Assembly (NCBI GenBank): GCA_941918925.1
Contig: OW799234.1
Span: forward strand, 133,466,895-133,530,894
Length of the DNA stretch: 64,000 nucleotides
Direction: 5' to 3'
Origin: Phyto melanocephala
Taxonomy: Eukaryota; Arthropoda; Insecta; Diptera; Rhinophoridae
The translations under genes were made by a program, and so were the position numbers. Each line of letters starts with the position of its first letter. Position 1 is the stretch's first letter. This document shows, one piece after another, positions 44,239-55,965 of this stretch. The notes under the pieces are model-generated. The model saw nothing but the letters and a program-made list of their open reading frames with translations. It did no database searches and had not been told where the DNA came from.

Positions 44239-47200
44239 TCAATGCACCCCATTAATGGCCACCATTTGTGCTTGTTGTAATTGTTGCTGTTGCTGCTGCT
44301 GTTGTTGTTGCTGTTGATGATGGCCATGTAGTGTTGGGCTCGAGGCTGACGATGCCGCAGGACTCACAACAACCGTTTGGTGTTTATTGGAAAAATCTAT
44401 ACATGACCCCGAAGTCAAGTCAATTTCTTCTGAATCAGAACCATCTGAACCCTCATCGGAGTTTTGTTGTAAGGTGGCCATTAAGCGAGGATCATTTTGC
44501 ATTTGAGCATGTAATGCTTGAGTCAAATGTTGATTTTGTTGATGATGATCTTTGTAAAGTTTTAACTCTGTATAGGTTTTTTCAGTGCCATTACTTTTTG
44601 CCATAGAACTTTCGGTATTGCCCTCATGTTTATCTTGCTGAAAGCTGGCATGCATCATGGTGACATTATTTTCATTTAGCACTCCATTAGGGCTTTCTTT
44701 ATTTGGAGAGTTTGATAGGTTTTCGGGTGCTAGATCTCCAGGTTGTAAGCCGGGTGGGCCAGAGCCATTGGGCATGGCACCATTTGGTACTCGGGAACCT
44801 AAGGCAGATAATTAAATTAATAGCTCTTCAGGGTATTCATTTAAGTGTTTAAAGTGTTACCTCCTTGACCCATGACAGGCGGAGTACCTAAACTTAAACA
44901 TCTCATTCTCCACGCATCTTGCAAAAGTTGTAATCGAGCCTGCTTTCGCCATTTAGCACGTCGATTTTGAAACCACACCTGCAAGGAAATAATTGTTAAA
45001 GATTCAAATCTTATCAACGACATATTGAATAAATTTAGTATATTTAATTATATTTAGCTTGTAATATAAATTTCCTACTTTATTTATACAATAATATTAA
45101 GGAATTAGAAAACTTATGATGTACATAGTTGTTTCAATTATTATTACACTCTTCCGAGTCAGTGTAAAAGGTGTTAAATGTCTACAATAATCATTTCTGA
45201 CCCTATAAATATATATTTTCTAAAAATTTATGAATGGGGGAGCCGACTAAGCATTATCAGTCTGTCCGTGTTTATGTTGAAGGTCGGCTTTAAATAAGCC
45301 GTAATCTCCGAAATTATTTCAATTAACAACTAACAAATCGGTTTGAAACCAACTGAGATATAAGCACCAGAATACAACTGCTTCGGTGTTTTTCCTCAAA
45401 TTTACAAACTGAAATCGATATTTTTCAATTCCTATAACACTGAGAGAGCCAATATGGGATAAAATAAAAGGGCTTGAGTATTAAAATTTAGTTAACTTTG
45501 AAAAATCCACGATGGCGTTAAGATTTAAATTAAAAAATTTATACTATTAATTAAAATATTATTTGATTTTGCTCCAATCATCAAAATGATACTATTAATT
45601 AAATGGAAATTAATATTTTGAATTGAAAATATTTTGCGAAAATTATCTAAAAAATAAATTAAAATTCCTGAAATTTTTGAAAATAATTTTAATTAATTTA
45701 ATCACATGTAATTTAAATTTTGGATTAATTTAAATGAGGTATTTATTGTATCAATAATATAAATTATTGAATCTGTTTTAAATAAAAAAATCCGAAAATA
45801 ATATAGAAACATTTTTTATATAATTATTTTTAACATACATATGTATAGGTATATATATCAATAAATAGATATATGTAAATTTTTATTTACACTTATTATA
45901 ATTATATACGAAAAATACAAAGCATACGAATATAACATATTTAGGAACTGGTTGCTTAACCAAACATCATGTTTTCAAAAGTTAAGATTGTGCATCCTAG
46001 ACCTAGTCTCAAAGAAATTTTACCCATAACATTTCTGGATCAAACGAAGGGAAGAAATATCACCAATCACTAAGCTTTTCGAAATCCTTTAATGGCATGC
46101 ATCCGCACATAATTAGAACAATCAAAACTTAACCAGGCAAATATATGCATTGCCGAAAAGAATGTATGTATGTTAAACTAACAGTAGCCTTCAAATAATA
46201 ATGTCACATTGCATTTGTATTCAAGATTGTTTTTCTTTTGGTCATACCAAACATTTTTTTTCTATTTAAAGCGTACGTAGAAAAACAATTTGGCTTAGAA
46301 ACATTTAATTAAGTTAATAATTGATCTTTTTATATAATTTAATTAATTTCTTAATTTATTTAATAAAATTTGTTAGCTGGGTTTGAAGTATTATTAAAAA
46401 CGAAATAAATATCACTTTAACAAAAATAAATAAAAAAGTTTAAAAAAATTTTTTTAACACTTCTGTAAATAAAATTAAGCGTAAATTTCGGATTGGTATA
46501 AAATATTTGTGCTATTTATGAAAGTGTGAACAACAACACGATACAATCGATTTAAGGTCGGCCAACTCCTGTAAAATAAGCAAATATCCCAAGAGCTTAA
46601 AGTCAACGATTTTTTTTTCTTGCAAAAAAGGTGCATGAGCAAGCGAAATTGTGTCAGATCACATCTTTGGAAAATATCTTTTTGAGGGCTGCAGACCAAA
46701 TATTTTTGTTAAGTTTTCTAATGTCACAGGTCCACGCCGATAAGCCGCAATAATTAAAAGTTTTGATGTTATTGCATATATTTCCGACCTCAATATCCTG
46801 AACGTAAATGACTATTTTTGATATATACGGAAAATTAACCGATTGGTAAAAAGCTTGGCAAATTCTTTAAAAGACTTTTTTACTTTTAAATATTTTTCTA
46901 TCTAGGCCGGTACCCATACCCATTCTTTGTGGAAATTCAGCGTTGGATTTTTCTTTCAATTCCTAATTATAATACTTATAAAGCCTCCTTAGGCCAATTA
47001 AAATATATTACATAGTTAAATCATGAACATTAATATTATAAAAATTATCTACAAATAAAAACCTAACATATACGACCTTTTAAGTGCAATTTTTTATTAA
47101 ACAAAAACTTTAAATTAAATTACATAAGTTATCATTAAATTATTTTTGAAGATTTTAGAAATTTAAATAAATTTTTTAATACTACTTTGAGTGATGTTTA

Positions 47201-49775
47201 AAAAAAAAATATTGTTAGTTTTTTTTTAATAAGTGGAATTATTTTGATGATCGGAGCAAAATCAAATAAAAATTAAAAACATTAGTTTCGTAATTAAAAT
47301 AAATTTTAATTTTTTCTGTGCAGAGTGAAAATTAGTTTTATTTTATAAAAACTAAAACCTTTGAGCTGTGAAATTTTTAATCGTTTCACATCAATTTGAA
47401 GCCATGCAAGTATTTTACAGTGTTTAAGCCTTTTGATCGCAAATTTTAGTTTTAAAAATTCAATACTGTTGATTTTGGACGCTTCCGCCACATATTTTTT
47501 AAATAAGATTTAAATTTGTATAGGAAATAGTTTTCCATTTTTGTACAAAGACAATTATTTTAGTGTATGAATTATTATTTGTTAAGAATCGTAATAGACT
47601 TAAAATTAATAGTCAATCGTACATACATACATATCGATGCCTTACTTCCACAACCTCGTATCTTAAATAATACGGTTTTGACTTTTTCATATCAAACGAT
47701 TGTTTTATGCTTTAACTAAAAAAGATTAGTATATTATTACGACTAATATACATAAATACAATCAATTCCTTAATAATCACATTTAAACTTTTAACCAAAC
47801 ACTGAAGTATAAAAAGATGAACCGTTTTTTTTGTCTCTCCTGAAAAATTTTATTTTTTAAGATACGAGGTTGAGGAAGTAAGGCATCGATATGTAAATTG
47901 GGTTACTCAAATTAACTTTGTTGTTGCTGTAATGTGCATGAGTTTTTCTCTCTAATATAAACCAAATGGCAATCATTTGGTGTGTTATTTATTATAAAGA
48001 GTATGTCAGTCGAATTAACAACACAAATAGAAAAAATTTTTTAAATTGCCCTTTTTTAAACCAGCCTTTGAAAAATCCTTTAAAATAAGTTTAAATGCCT
48101 TTAAAGTTTTTGAAAAAAACTTTTCTATTATTTTCCTAGACGTTGCATTTGATCAAGTCAATGACATAGTGTGGTTCTTAAATTGTTCCACAAATAAAAT
48201 TTAAACACACTCTTTTAAAATCTTTTAAAGTTTTTGTCTTGAGTTATTATATATGTTTGAAAATATTGACCAAAATATAAATTTAAGGATACAACATTTG
48301 CCGTTGACAACATAACAGTTTATTTAAATAGTGTCTAAAACTTTGTCAGAATTAAAATAAAGGGTCCGCCAAATACCTTTTTTTTTTTTTTGAAAATGCT
48401 ATAAAACAAAAGTGTAGCTTCGACTGTGTGTTACGTAGCGCCTTCCTGTTGAAACCAAATGTTGCCAATATCCGCCCTTTTCAATTTTTGTGAACAAAAA
48501 TTCGTTCGAAATGGCCCGATAACGGACGCCATTGACTACGGCCACTCCTTGCTCTTTTTTTAAGAAAAATTACCCAATTATGCCTCTGGACCAAAATCGG
48601 CACCAAACAGTGACTCGTTTTGGGTGTATCGGCTTTTCAATGTATGCGTGTGAGTTTTCTGTGCCCCAAATGCAACAATTTTGCTTGTTTACATACCCGT
48701 CAAGATCAAAATGAGCTTCATCTGAAAAGAAGATTTTTTTTTGGCAAAATCAGCATCTTCTGTAAGTCGATCACAGGCCCACTTTCCCAGCGTTGTTCAA
48801 GCGTATACACAACAACTAATTATCTGTCAAATCAGACATGAGCTAAGTGTTACCATTCACGAAATAATCACTAGTTGAAAAAAAACGTTAGATGGCGGAC
48901 CCTTTATTAACCTTCATATTCATAAAATTTAAAATTAGTTTGAAATGTATTTGATTTAATTCTAATTTTTCATATAACATTTTCTCAGAATATATTTCAA
49001 ATAAATATATTTTACTTTTTATAAATGTGAGTGTAAGATTTTGCTCTTAGACGAATATTTTTCAATATCAATCAATATTTTTTTATCACTATAGTTATTT
49101 TAAGTGAACAATGTAAGTTAGAATGAAATACAAATAATTATTTACGTTTTTGAAAATTATTTTTTTATTCTTTTTATCACTACACACATACGCAGCATTT
49201 TTCCTAATATTCTGCTATATTTTTGTTAAGTTTTTTTTTTATTTAAAATTATTTAAAAACAATTTGTTTTATACAAATGTTTTTGTTTTACATGATGTAA
49301 TACGAGTAATAATAAAAAAAAAAATTATAAAATAAATAAAAACGATTTGGTTTTTAGTTTTTGTTATTATTTATAAATAATACAAAATGTATTCACTTAA
49401 GTATTCCATAAGCACTTTAACTATTATTAGCATTTACTCAGTTTATTTAGTTTGATTTAAAATTTCCTATAATTTATAATTATTTGAGCAAAATGAGGGA
49501 TATTTATTTTAACACTCATACGCCCTGTTATAAAGCGAATGTTGACAACAGCGGTTTTTGTTATTCACCTGAACACGCGCTTCACTGAGGCTTATTCTTA
49601 AAGCGACTTCTTCGCGTAAAAAGACATCAGGATAATGAGTTTTTTGAAATAATGCCTCCAATTCTTGCAATTGTTGAGGTGTAAAAGTTGTACGATTTCG
49701 TCTTTGGCGGCGACGACCAAACATATATTCGGTTAAAAGATCACCGGGTAGGGGGGAAAGAAATGGACCCGCCAT
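44239..49775 (-). CDS. Paired-like (PRD class) homeodomain transcription factor
   Basis: A nuclear DNA-binding regulator. Three coding exons (49775-49569, 44978-44861, 44798-44239) give 294 residues. The homeodomain begins about residue 23 ([20 protein letters not shown]) and includes [20 protein letters not shown], then [15 protein letters not shown]. Gln at position 50 and the intron between homeodomain residues 46 and 47 are typical of paired-like genes. There is no paired box. After the homeodomain comes [16 protein letters not shown], then an acidic patch ([11 protein letters not shown]), a polyglutamine run of about a dozen residues and a short tail ending INGVH. It most resembles the Drosophila gene I recall as CG11294, but that is from memory. 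The first intron is 4.6 kb and holds several transposon relics; the second is 62 bp. The ATG at 49773-49775 puts only about 22 residues before the homeodomain. Confidence 0.9.
45125..45530 (+). repeat. Dispersed repeat family, copy D (homeobox intron 1)
   Basis: A partial copy with TATGAATGGGGGAGCC, the CTGTCCGTGTTTATG run and the AACTAACAAATCGG...AACTGAGATATAAGCAC block. The end signature is missing. Confidence 0.55.
45561..47266. repeat. AT-rich repeat bounded by inverted 30-bp arms (homeobox intron 1)
   Basis: The arms are ATTTGATTTTGCTCC...ATCATCAAAAT (45561-45590) and its complement (47237-47266). The first 500 bp match 6798-7080 including TGCATCCTAGACCTAG. A TTTTCTGTGCAGAG motif follows the right arm, echoing CACAGAAAAAA at 6800. 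It has no coding content, and its class is unknown. Confidence 0.45.
47630..47893. mobile_element. 264-bp MITE with TA duplication (copy 2, homeobox intron 1)
   Basis: The same length and ends as the copy at 4480-4743 (CATATCGATGCCTTACTT and its complement). TA flanks both sides (47628-47629, 47894-47895). Confidence 0.8.
48360..48904 (-). mobile_element. Deleted mariner-type element (homeobox intron 1)
   Basis: A 545-bp element with inverted ends AAGGGTCCGCCA, flanked by TA. The reverse complement has transposase remnants: [19 protein letters not shown] (first catalytic Asp region), KRVTVWC and VNGVRYR. It ends before the second catalytic block except for a decayed FQQEGAT-like piece. It is inserted opposite to the transcription of neither exon and appears harmlessly intronic. 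Confidence 0.7.
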
Positions 49776-50580
49776 TTTAATTTGTTTTTATAAATGTAAT
49801 TCTTAATTGTTTTATTTTTATGTTCTTCTTTTTTTTTTTTTGTAATAAATTATTAAATTTTATTTTAAAAGTTGATATTGTTTTAAAATCTGTTGGACAT
49901 GTTTGTATTTGTTGTTATTTTTATGTTACACGTTGCACGTACCAATAGTAACTGTTCATAGGCATTAGCAATGTTTGCCTTTTTATTTGCATTATACCAC
50001 CAAATGCTAATATTATCATCTTAATAATTACCAACAACAACATGCTTATCATTTAACACTAATACTAACACCATCATCATTATTGTTGAATCCTTTTGTT
50101 GTTGCTTTGTTATCCTGCTTGATATTTTCGTGTGAGTTTATTAGTAACATCATCGTAATCATCATCACCAGCGTCATCGTTAAGAATAAACAAAACCAAC
50201 AATACAAATACAAACTTCGTTAGAAGCAGCAATAACAACAACAGAATCGTACGAAATGCACCCGAACAATAAACGATTACCAAACAAATAACGTCAACAA
50301 TTCTGATTTACAATTTGCGCGCCATATGCAAATTTAACTTGTTATGAGAATAATTTTCTCATTTTTTTATTGTTGTGCGGTGGCTTATATTCAGTTTGCT
50401 CTTTTTTTACTTCCGTTTTCCTGTCGCCTTCATGATACTGTACTGCTAATCTCTCTCGTTTTCTCATCAAGTGTTTTTGTTATTTTTATAGTTTTCTTTT
50501 TTTTAACGTTTTAATGACTCTCTTTAAAAAGAACTATAAACAATAAGTGTTTGAGTTTTGAAATGATTTAAAATGGCTTG
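49776..50580 (-). promoter_or_regulatory. 5' flank of the homeobox gene
   Basis: Upstream of the start codon the sequence is rich in CAAC/GTTG and ATCATC runs typical of fly 5' UTR or enhancer DNA. At 50313-50333 an interrupted palindrome ATTTGCGC...ATGCAAAT contains a perfect octamer (ATGCAAAT, 50326-50333), the binding word of POU factors. Its function is inference. Confidence 0.3.
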
Positions 50581-50589
50581 TACAAGTTG

Positions 50590-50900
50590 ATAACCTTAGG
50601 TTTTTAAATTTGCTATCAAAGTATTAAATTTAAATTATTTTTCTAAATAGAATAACTAAAATCTAAAATTTTATTTGATGTAAAAAATTTACTAATTATT
50701 TGGAATATTCGCCCAATGGTTTTCAAAATTTTAGTTTATTGGTTGTTGGGTTTAAGCTGGGCTATATGAATTTCATGGGGGTTTATGCCAGATCATCAGT
50801 AGACCTTTAAAGCAAAAAAAATTATGAAAATTTTTTAAAATGTTACAAGCTTTATTTACAATTAAAAAATAAACAATATGATATACAATACTAATTGAAA
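50590..50900 (-). repeat. Dispersed repeat, reverse copy of the 61.4-kb unit
   Basis: The reverse complement matches the repeat at 61361-61770. It shows, contiguously, GGTCTACTGATGATCTGG, CAGCTTAAACCCAACAACC and TTACTAAT-flanking sequence. It is non-coding. Confidence 0.55.
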
Positions 50901-52298
50901 TTGTTACAATGATATAAAAAGCAATTAAAAATGCCAAACCAGTTCTGTTATACAAATTGATATATAAATTTACAGTCAGAAAAAAATTATTTGGAAATTT
51001 TGTTAAAACTAAAGGATAACTGGTATAAGCTCGTCACTTCGATTTAGGAAGAAACTTTATACAATTGTTAAAGCTTAATGAAAAAGTCATATTTAACAAA
51101 AGTAAGTTTCTAAAATGCCGCGAAAGAGAAAATGTTGTCTTTGTATTATATGTATGTATGTCGCTTGGAAGGGTATATTTTTTAAACTTAATATACGCAC
51201 ATCCATACCAGAGAGTACTCATGAAGTAAGTCAACTTAAATCATGATTCATTATTTCGCATTCATACTTATTGGAAAGTCTTCACTACTAATACTCACTT
51301 TTAAATTTAAGGTACTTATAGTACTCATATTCAGCAACACGTATGACTCGGTTTATTGCTATCGTCGCTTACGCAAGATAAAAAGACGATCAAAAGCAAG
51401 TATGACTCGCATAGTTTTTATGAAGTTGTGTGTTTGAACTAGGCTTGCCAGATTACAATTTGACATTAACGATAATAATTGTGGATTGTTGAAAAATAGA
51501 CAATTTAAATTTAACAAAATAATACAAAAACAACAAGCAAAAATAAAGTGCTTGCTTTGATGTCTGTTTAAGAGATTTTGTTTTTCCGTTTTTTCTTTCA
51601 AATTTAAGTGAGCACCTAAAAACGCAGTTTTTTGATTTGTTGCAAAAAATTTAAACATGAAAATAAAAAACATAAAATAACTGTTATTGTTTACCTCCAA
51701 AACGTAGCCTGTTCAGTTGCATTTTTTTTTAAATTAAATAGTGATACTTGCAATAATTATGTATTACACATTGTAAAATTGAAAATTTTCTGGCGGCCAA
51801 AAAATATATTGAACTCTCCGACCTGGCAGCATTGTTTATTTTTCATACAACTTGTCTCTGTAATGCCCAAGTGGCGCTGAGACCCCAAATAGAAATTGTA
51901 TTATTGTATTACAAATATGAATTTTCAATACAAATAAATAAAAAAAAAAAAAATCAACTTGAATCACTCTGAGAATATAAGTATTTTCTAAAAAATATGA
52001 AACAACGTGGGTATTTTTGCAAATCATATAAGTATGTGATGGTATAAGTATAAGTACGACGTAGTACTCATGTTCATTGTGAGTTGTACTTATGAATCAA
52101 CGTTATTGTGGGTATACGTACGTCAACTCAGTTAAATTTCAATGATTTAAACGCACTTATCCTAAATTGTTTTTAATTTGGTTAACAGTACAGACATCTT
52201 TGATATAGTTCATTATGATGATAAAAATAGTATGATGACTCCGCAAAAATATAATTGTATTCCAAAGCATTTAAAATTGCAAATAATCATTAAATAAT
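50901..52298. other. Intergenic, nothing recognised
   Basis: AT-rich DNA. Words such as GTACTCATG/GTATGACTCG recur around 51210-51420 and 52040-52130 but no repeat boundary could be set. Confidence 0.4.
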
Positions 52299-52299
52299 A

Positions 52300-53235
52300 C
52301 CGGGTGTCCCAATTAGAACGCAATTTTTAAATTTGGCGCCATTCGAAGTGTCATTGTTTGACATATGAACAATTGTTATTGTTTGCTACTAGAAGAAGGT
52401 ACGAGGTTAGTAAAATGGAGCGCTACACGAATGAACAACGCATTCTCGTTGTGAAATTGTTTTACCAAAATGGTGAAAGTTTTGCGGCTACAGTTCGCAA
52501 ATTGCGATTAATTTAGGGTCAAAATAATGCTTCAAAATAGTCAACTGTAAAGAGATTAATGGATAAATTTGCCGAAACTGGGTCTGTTAGTGATGTAAAC
52601 ACAACAACACGCCTTCGACCAGGTCGATCGACCGAAAATGTCGCAGCTGTACGTGATGATGTCGCTCAAACTCCATCCACCTCACCTCACCTTTTTTTCA
52701 TGAAAATGAGGCAGGTAAAGCGCAAACAGTCAATGGTGTTCGGTATCGTGAAATGATAACCAGTTTTTTCTTGCCTAGAATTAAAGAAATGAATGTGGAG
52801 GGCATGTGGTTTCAACAACATGGCACCACATGTCATACAGCCAGAGAAACAATGCAATTGCTGCATCAGTCATTTCCCGGTTGTGTTATTTCGCGTTTTC
52901 GAGACCAGAATTGGCCGCCTAGATCGTGTGATTTAACACCTTTAGATTTTTTTCTTTGGGGTTTTTTGAAGTTGATGGTTTACGCGAATAAGCCGACGAC
53001 GACTCAAGCCTTAAAAGAGGAAATTGGACGCTGCATTATAAAAAGACATGCTTTAGCTGCTTATGATATGGATGGAATAAGCGCTTATTTATTGTAACAA
53101 AGTGACCTACTAAGTGGGATAGTGTATACAAAAAATCATGCCTTCTGCAAGTGCTTTTGAAAGTAACTAAACACTAAGTAAGCGTTTTGAGAATCACCTT
53201 TTTGGTAATAAAGTTTGTTTCTGGCGGGGAATAGC
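52300..53235 (+). mobile_element. Mariner element of DD41D type, internally deleted
   Basis: The left end CCGGGTGTCCCAATTAGA follows TA. The transposase starts at 52415 (MERYTNEQRILVVKLF, helix-turn-helix). It has two in-frame stops shortly after, then lacks the first catalytic block. It resumes at VNGVRYREMI and MWFQQHGTTCHTARETMQL, where the catalytic Asp is replaced by His, and WPPRSCDLTPLDFFLWGFLK. I count 41 residues between the second and third Asp positions, as in the rosa-type DD41D group. The right end is unclear. It is not functional. Confidence 0.75.
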
Positions 53236-55340
53236 TGCTAGCCGCAATAACAATATTCATTTTTAACAAGCAAGAATCTTGGTTATACAAAATTTTCATT
53301 ATTGAGTGTTGAAAAAAGTATGTAATTCGCGTTTAATATTCTTTGCCGTGCCCTGTATTTGCAAAAATAGAATTATTTTATATTTTAGATTAATAATATT
53401 GCGTTTATTCATTTCTTAAAAGTTTTTTCTATTTTCTTATTGGATTTTAATGGATTTTATTTAGAATTTTGTGTTAGCGAACGACATTTAGTAAAGCTTA
53501 AATAGTAAAAAATAGTAAATAATTTTGAGTAAATGAACGAACATATTTGTTTAATCAAATGAGATTTTTCAAACACCAAATATAGTCAAAATAAACAACA
53601 GTGATTGATGTTGAAATCTGCAATTAAAAACTAAAATATTTCTGCAAAATAAATAAATGTTTATTTAATTAAAATGTTTAATTTAAAAATATTACAACAT
53701 ATATTTATTATCTATATTTAGTTATATGTTTTGACTATATTTGGTGTAAGAAAAGTCATATAAATAATTATTTTCCAAAAATAGGGGTTTCGATTATTTG
53801 GTCAAATATTTTCCAAATATGTGTATAAGAAGCTTTAATAATAAAAATAGTTTTCTTATGAAAAACATAAAAACACCTTGAATAACTGCAATAATTGAAA
53901 GCAAAGTTTTTTTTTGTATATTTAAATTAAAAGTATTATTAATGTTCTTAATTGCAATATCATTGTCTATACATATATATTAATACTGCATAAACTTGTG
54001 TGTACATACATATGTATGTATGTAAAATTAAAAAATACAATACAAATATGTACATACAAACACTCAAACAAGTACCCAACAACCAGTCACATTTCAATCT
54101 AATACATTAAAACAATAACAATATTCTTTAACTGTAGTAAACAACATCAAATTACAAAATTAAAAATGGTGGATTTTATTTTTGGCATGAGGAAAAAAGA
54201 ACTACAAACAACACCCAGAATGCATTACATATTTATAATAAATATAAAGAGGATGTAGGTACGTGTATGAATATCAGCGAGACAATAACAATTAAGCACC
54301 GACAACAACAACAACAACAATGGCAATGGCAATAACAACACAAATATATATTAGAGAAGCAACAACACGTTAAAACAATATTCATAATTTGTTAAAATGA
54401 TGAACAAACAGTAAAAATGCCATCTTCCCCTCATTTTTCATTAATTTTACTTTTGTTTCCATTTCCATTACCCTAGACCATAAACAGGTATAAATTGTAA
54501 ACTTTTAAGGTTTGCATACAAGTGTGTGTGCAAGTTTTATACAATACAATCAAGTCTACCGGGTTTTTAATTCTTGTTGTTGTTGTATTTATATTTTTAT
54601 GTTTTGTGTTTATTTTTTTTACTCAGTTATGATTGGCTTTGCTTAAATGTACATTTGTATACATGAATATTAAAAACAGACACCGCTCCGCCTATTCTAT
54701 TTTAAATAGAATAAGCTAAAAGAATAAACAAAAACAAAACAACAACAACAAAACTACACAACACAAAAAACAAAAACAAGACGATGTAGATGTTGATGTT
54801 GTTATAAATGCTGAAAAAAAGTTGCTCCTGCTGCTTTAGCTTCTGTTAAAATAATAAATAAATATAATTTTAGCGCAAGCGCTACCACCACCCCTCTTAT
54901 TGCACTAACGAAATATATACAACACAACTGAGTCCTGTAAATGGTCCTTGATAACAATACAAGGATAATAACATACAAACACACATGTACAAATATAGTT
55001 GCAAGCACACAAACCTGTAACGAAAGTTTAGTACACTAGCAACACTAGGTTTGAATAACAAAACGTGCAAATGAGAAAATTACATCCCTTCATTCACTTA
55101 TAAATATACATTTGTATGTGTGTGCATGTACTTTACATACATACATATGCATGTGTGCAGCAACAACAAAACAATAACACAATTGTATTGTCGTCCTCAT
55201 CGCCAACAACTGCATACATTTTTACTTAATTATCATCTGCATACCATGCAGTTTCTGAATAACCAATTTGCTATTTTGTACACGTAAAGAAAGTCCATTG
55301 TTACGAAATTATTCTCTAAATCAATAGTTGGTTGTCGAAA
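53236..55340. other. Intergenic, microsatellite-rich
   Basis: AT-rich DNA with CATACATATGTATG and (CAA)n runs (around 54010, 54305, 54730, 55140). It could include regulatory DNA of the homeobox gene, but no element can be named. Confidence 0.4.
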
Positions 55341-55344
55341 ACAA

Positions 55345-55965
55345 ATCATAATTATTATATCCTTCACAATAAGGTTTGTCATTCCATTTGTAATTTCAGC
55401 AACATTCATTTGGGACCACATAAAGTATCGTATATGTACATATATTCTGAATCCTTGTACAAAAAGGAATTGATTAAGCTAAGTTCATCTGTCCGTCCAT
55501 CTGTCTGTCTGTTGAAATCGACCTTTTGAAGCCCCCAAGTATACTTGAGACTACTCTTATATGGTATCAATTTATCAGATATGCTTTTGAGAATGGGATA
55601 TGAACATGCAAGTTGTCGCTAATACATATATACTTATATATCTGTGGCTTGGAGCTAAAAGGGCCAATGTCACTTTTTTGCTCTTTTGAGTTAATCATTG
55701 CATTAGATTTGTTTTCCTGCTCTATTTCATTTTGGTAAAACAGCTAAAGTCATACTTAACACAGAACAGCTTCATAAATAAAATGCTGGCCAATGTCACC
55801 ATGAAAGCATCTATAAAAGTTAAAGTTCTATTTCAATTTTCTCAAAAGTAAATATTTTGACATTGGCCCTTTTAGCTCCAAGCCACAGATATACATGTTT
55901 GAATGTACATGATGGTACAAACTGTGTAAAGATTTGGCACAGCCGAAAAGGACTTTTACTTGTTT
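55345..55965 (+). repeat. Dispersed repeat family, copy E
   Basis: It starts TCCTTCACAATAAGG, has the CATCTGTCTGTCTGTTGAAATCG run, and ends GATTTGGCACAGCCGAAAAGG...TTACTTG. The MITE at 55638-55892 is inserted inside it. Confidence 0.6.
55638..55892. mobile_element. 255-bp MITE with 35-bp perfect inverted ends
   Basis: The left arm ATATCTGTGGCTTGGAGC, continuing TAAAAGGGCCAATGTCA, is matched exactly by the right arm. TATA-like bases flank both sides, so the target duplication is TA or TATA. The interior is unique and non-coding. The perfect arms suggest a fairly recent insertion into the surrounding repeat. Confidence 0.75.

Noticed and set aside
44268..44606. 112-codon plus-strand open frame with a Val/Ala run
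   Set aside because: It is the antisense of the homeobox gene's polyglutamine and last exon; the repeat keeps the opposite strand open.
48532..48841. Plus-strand frames of 60-73 codons
   Set aside because: They lie antisense to transposase remnants of the mariner element at 48360-48904.
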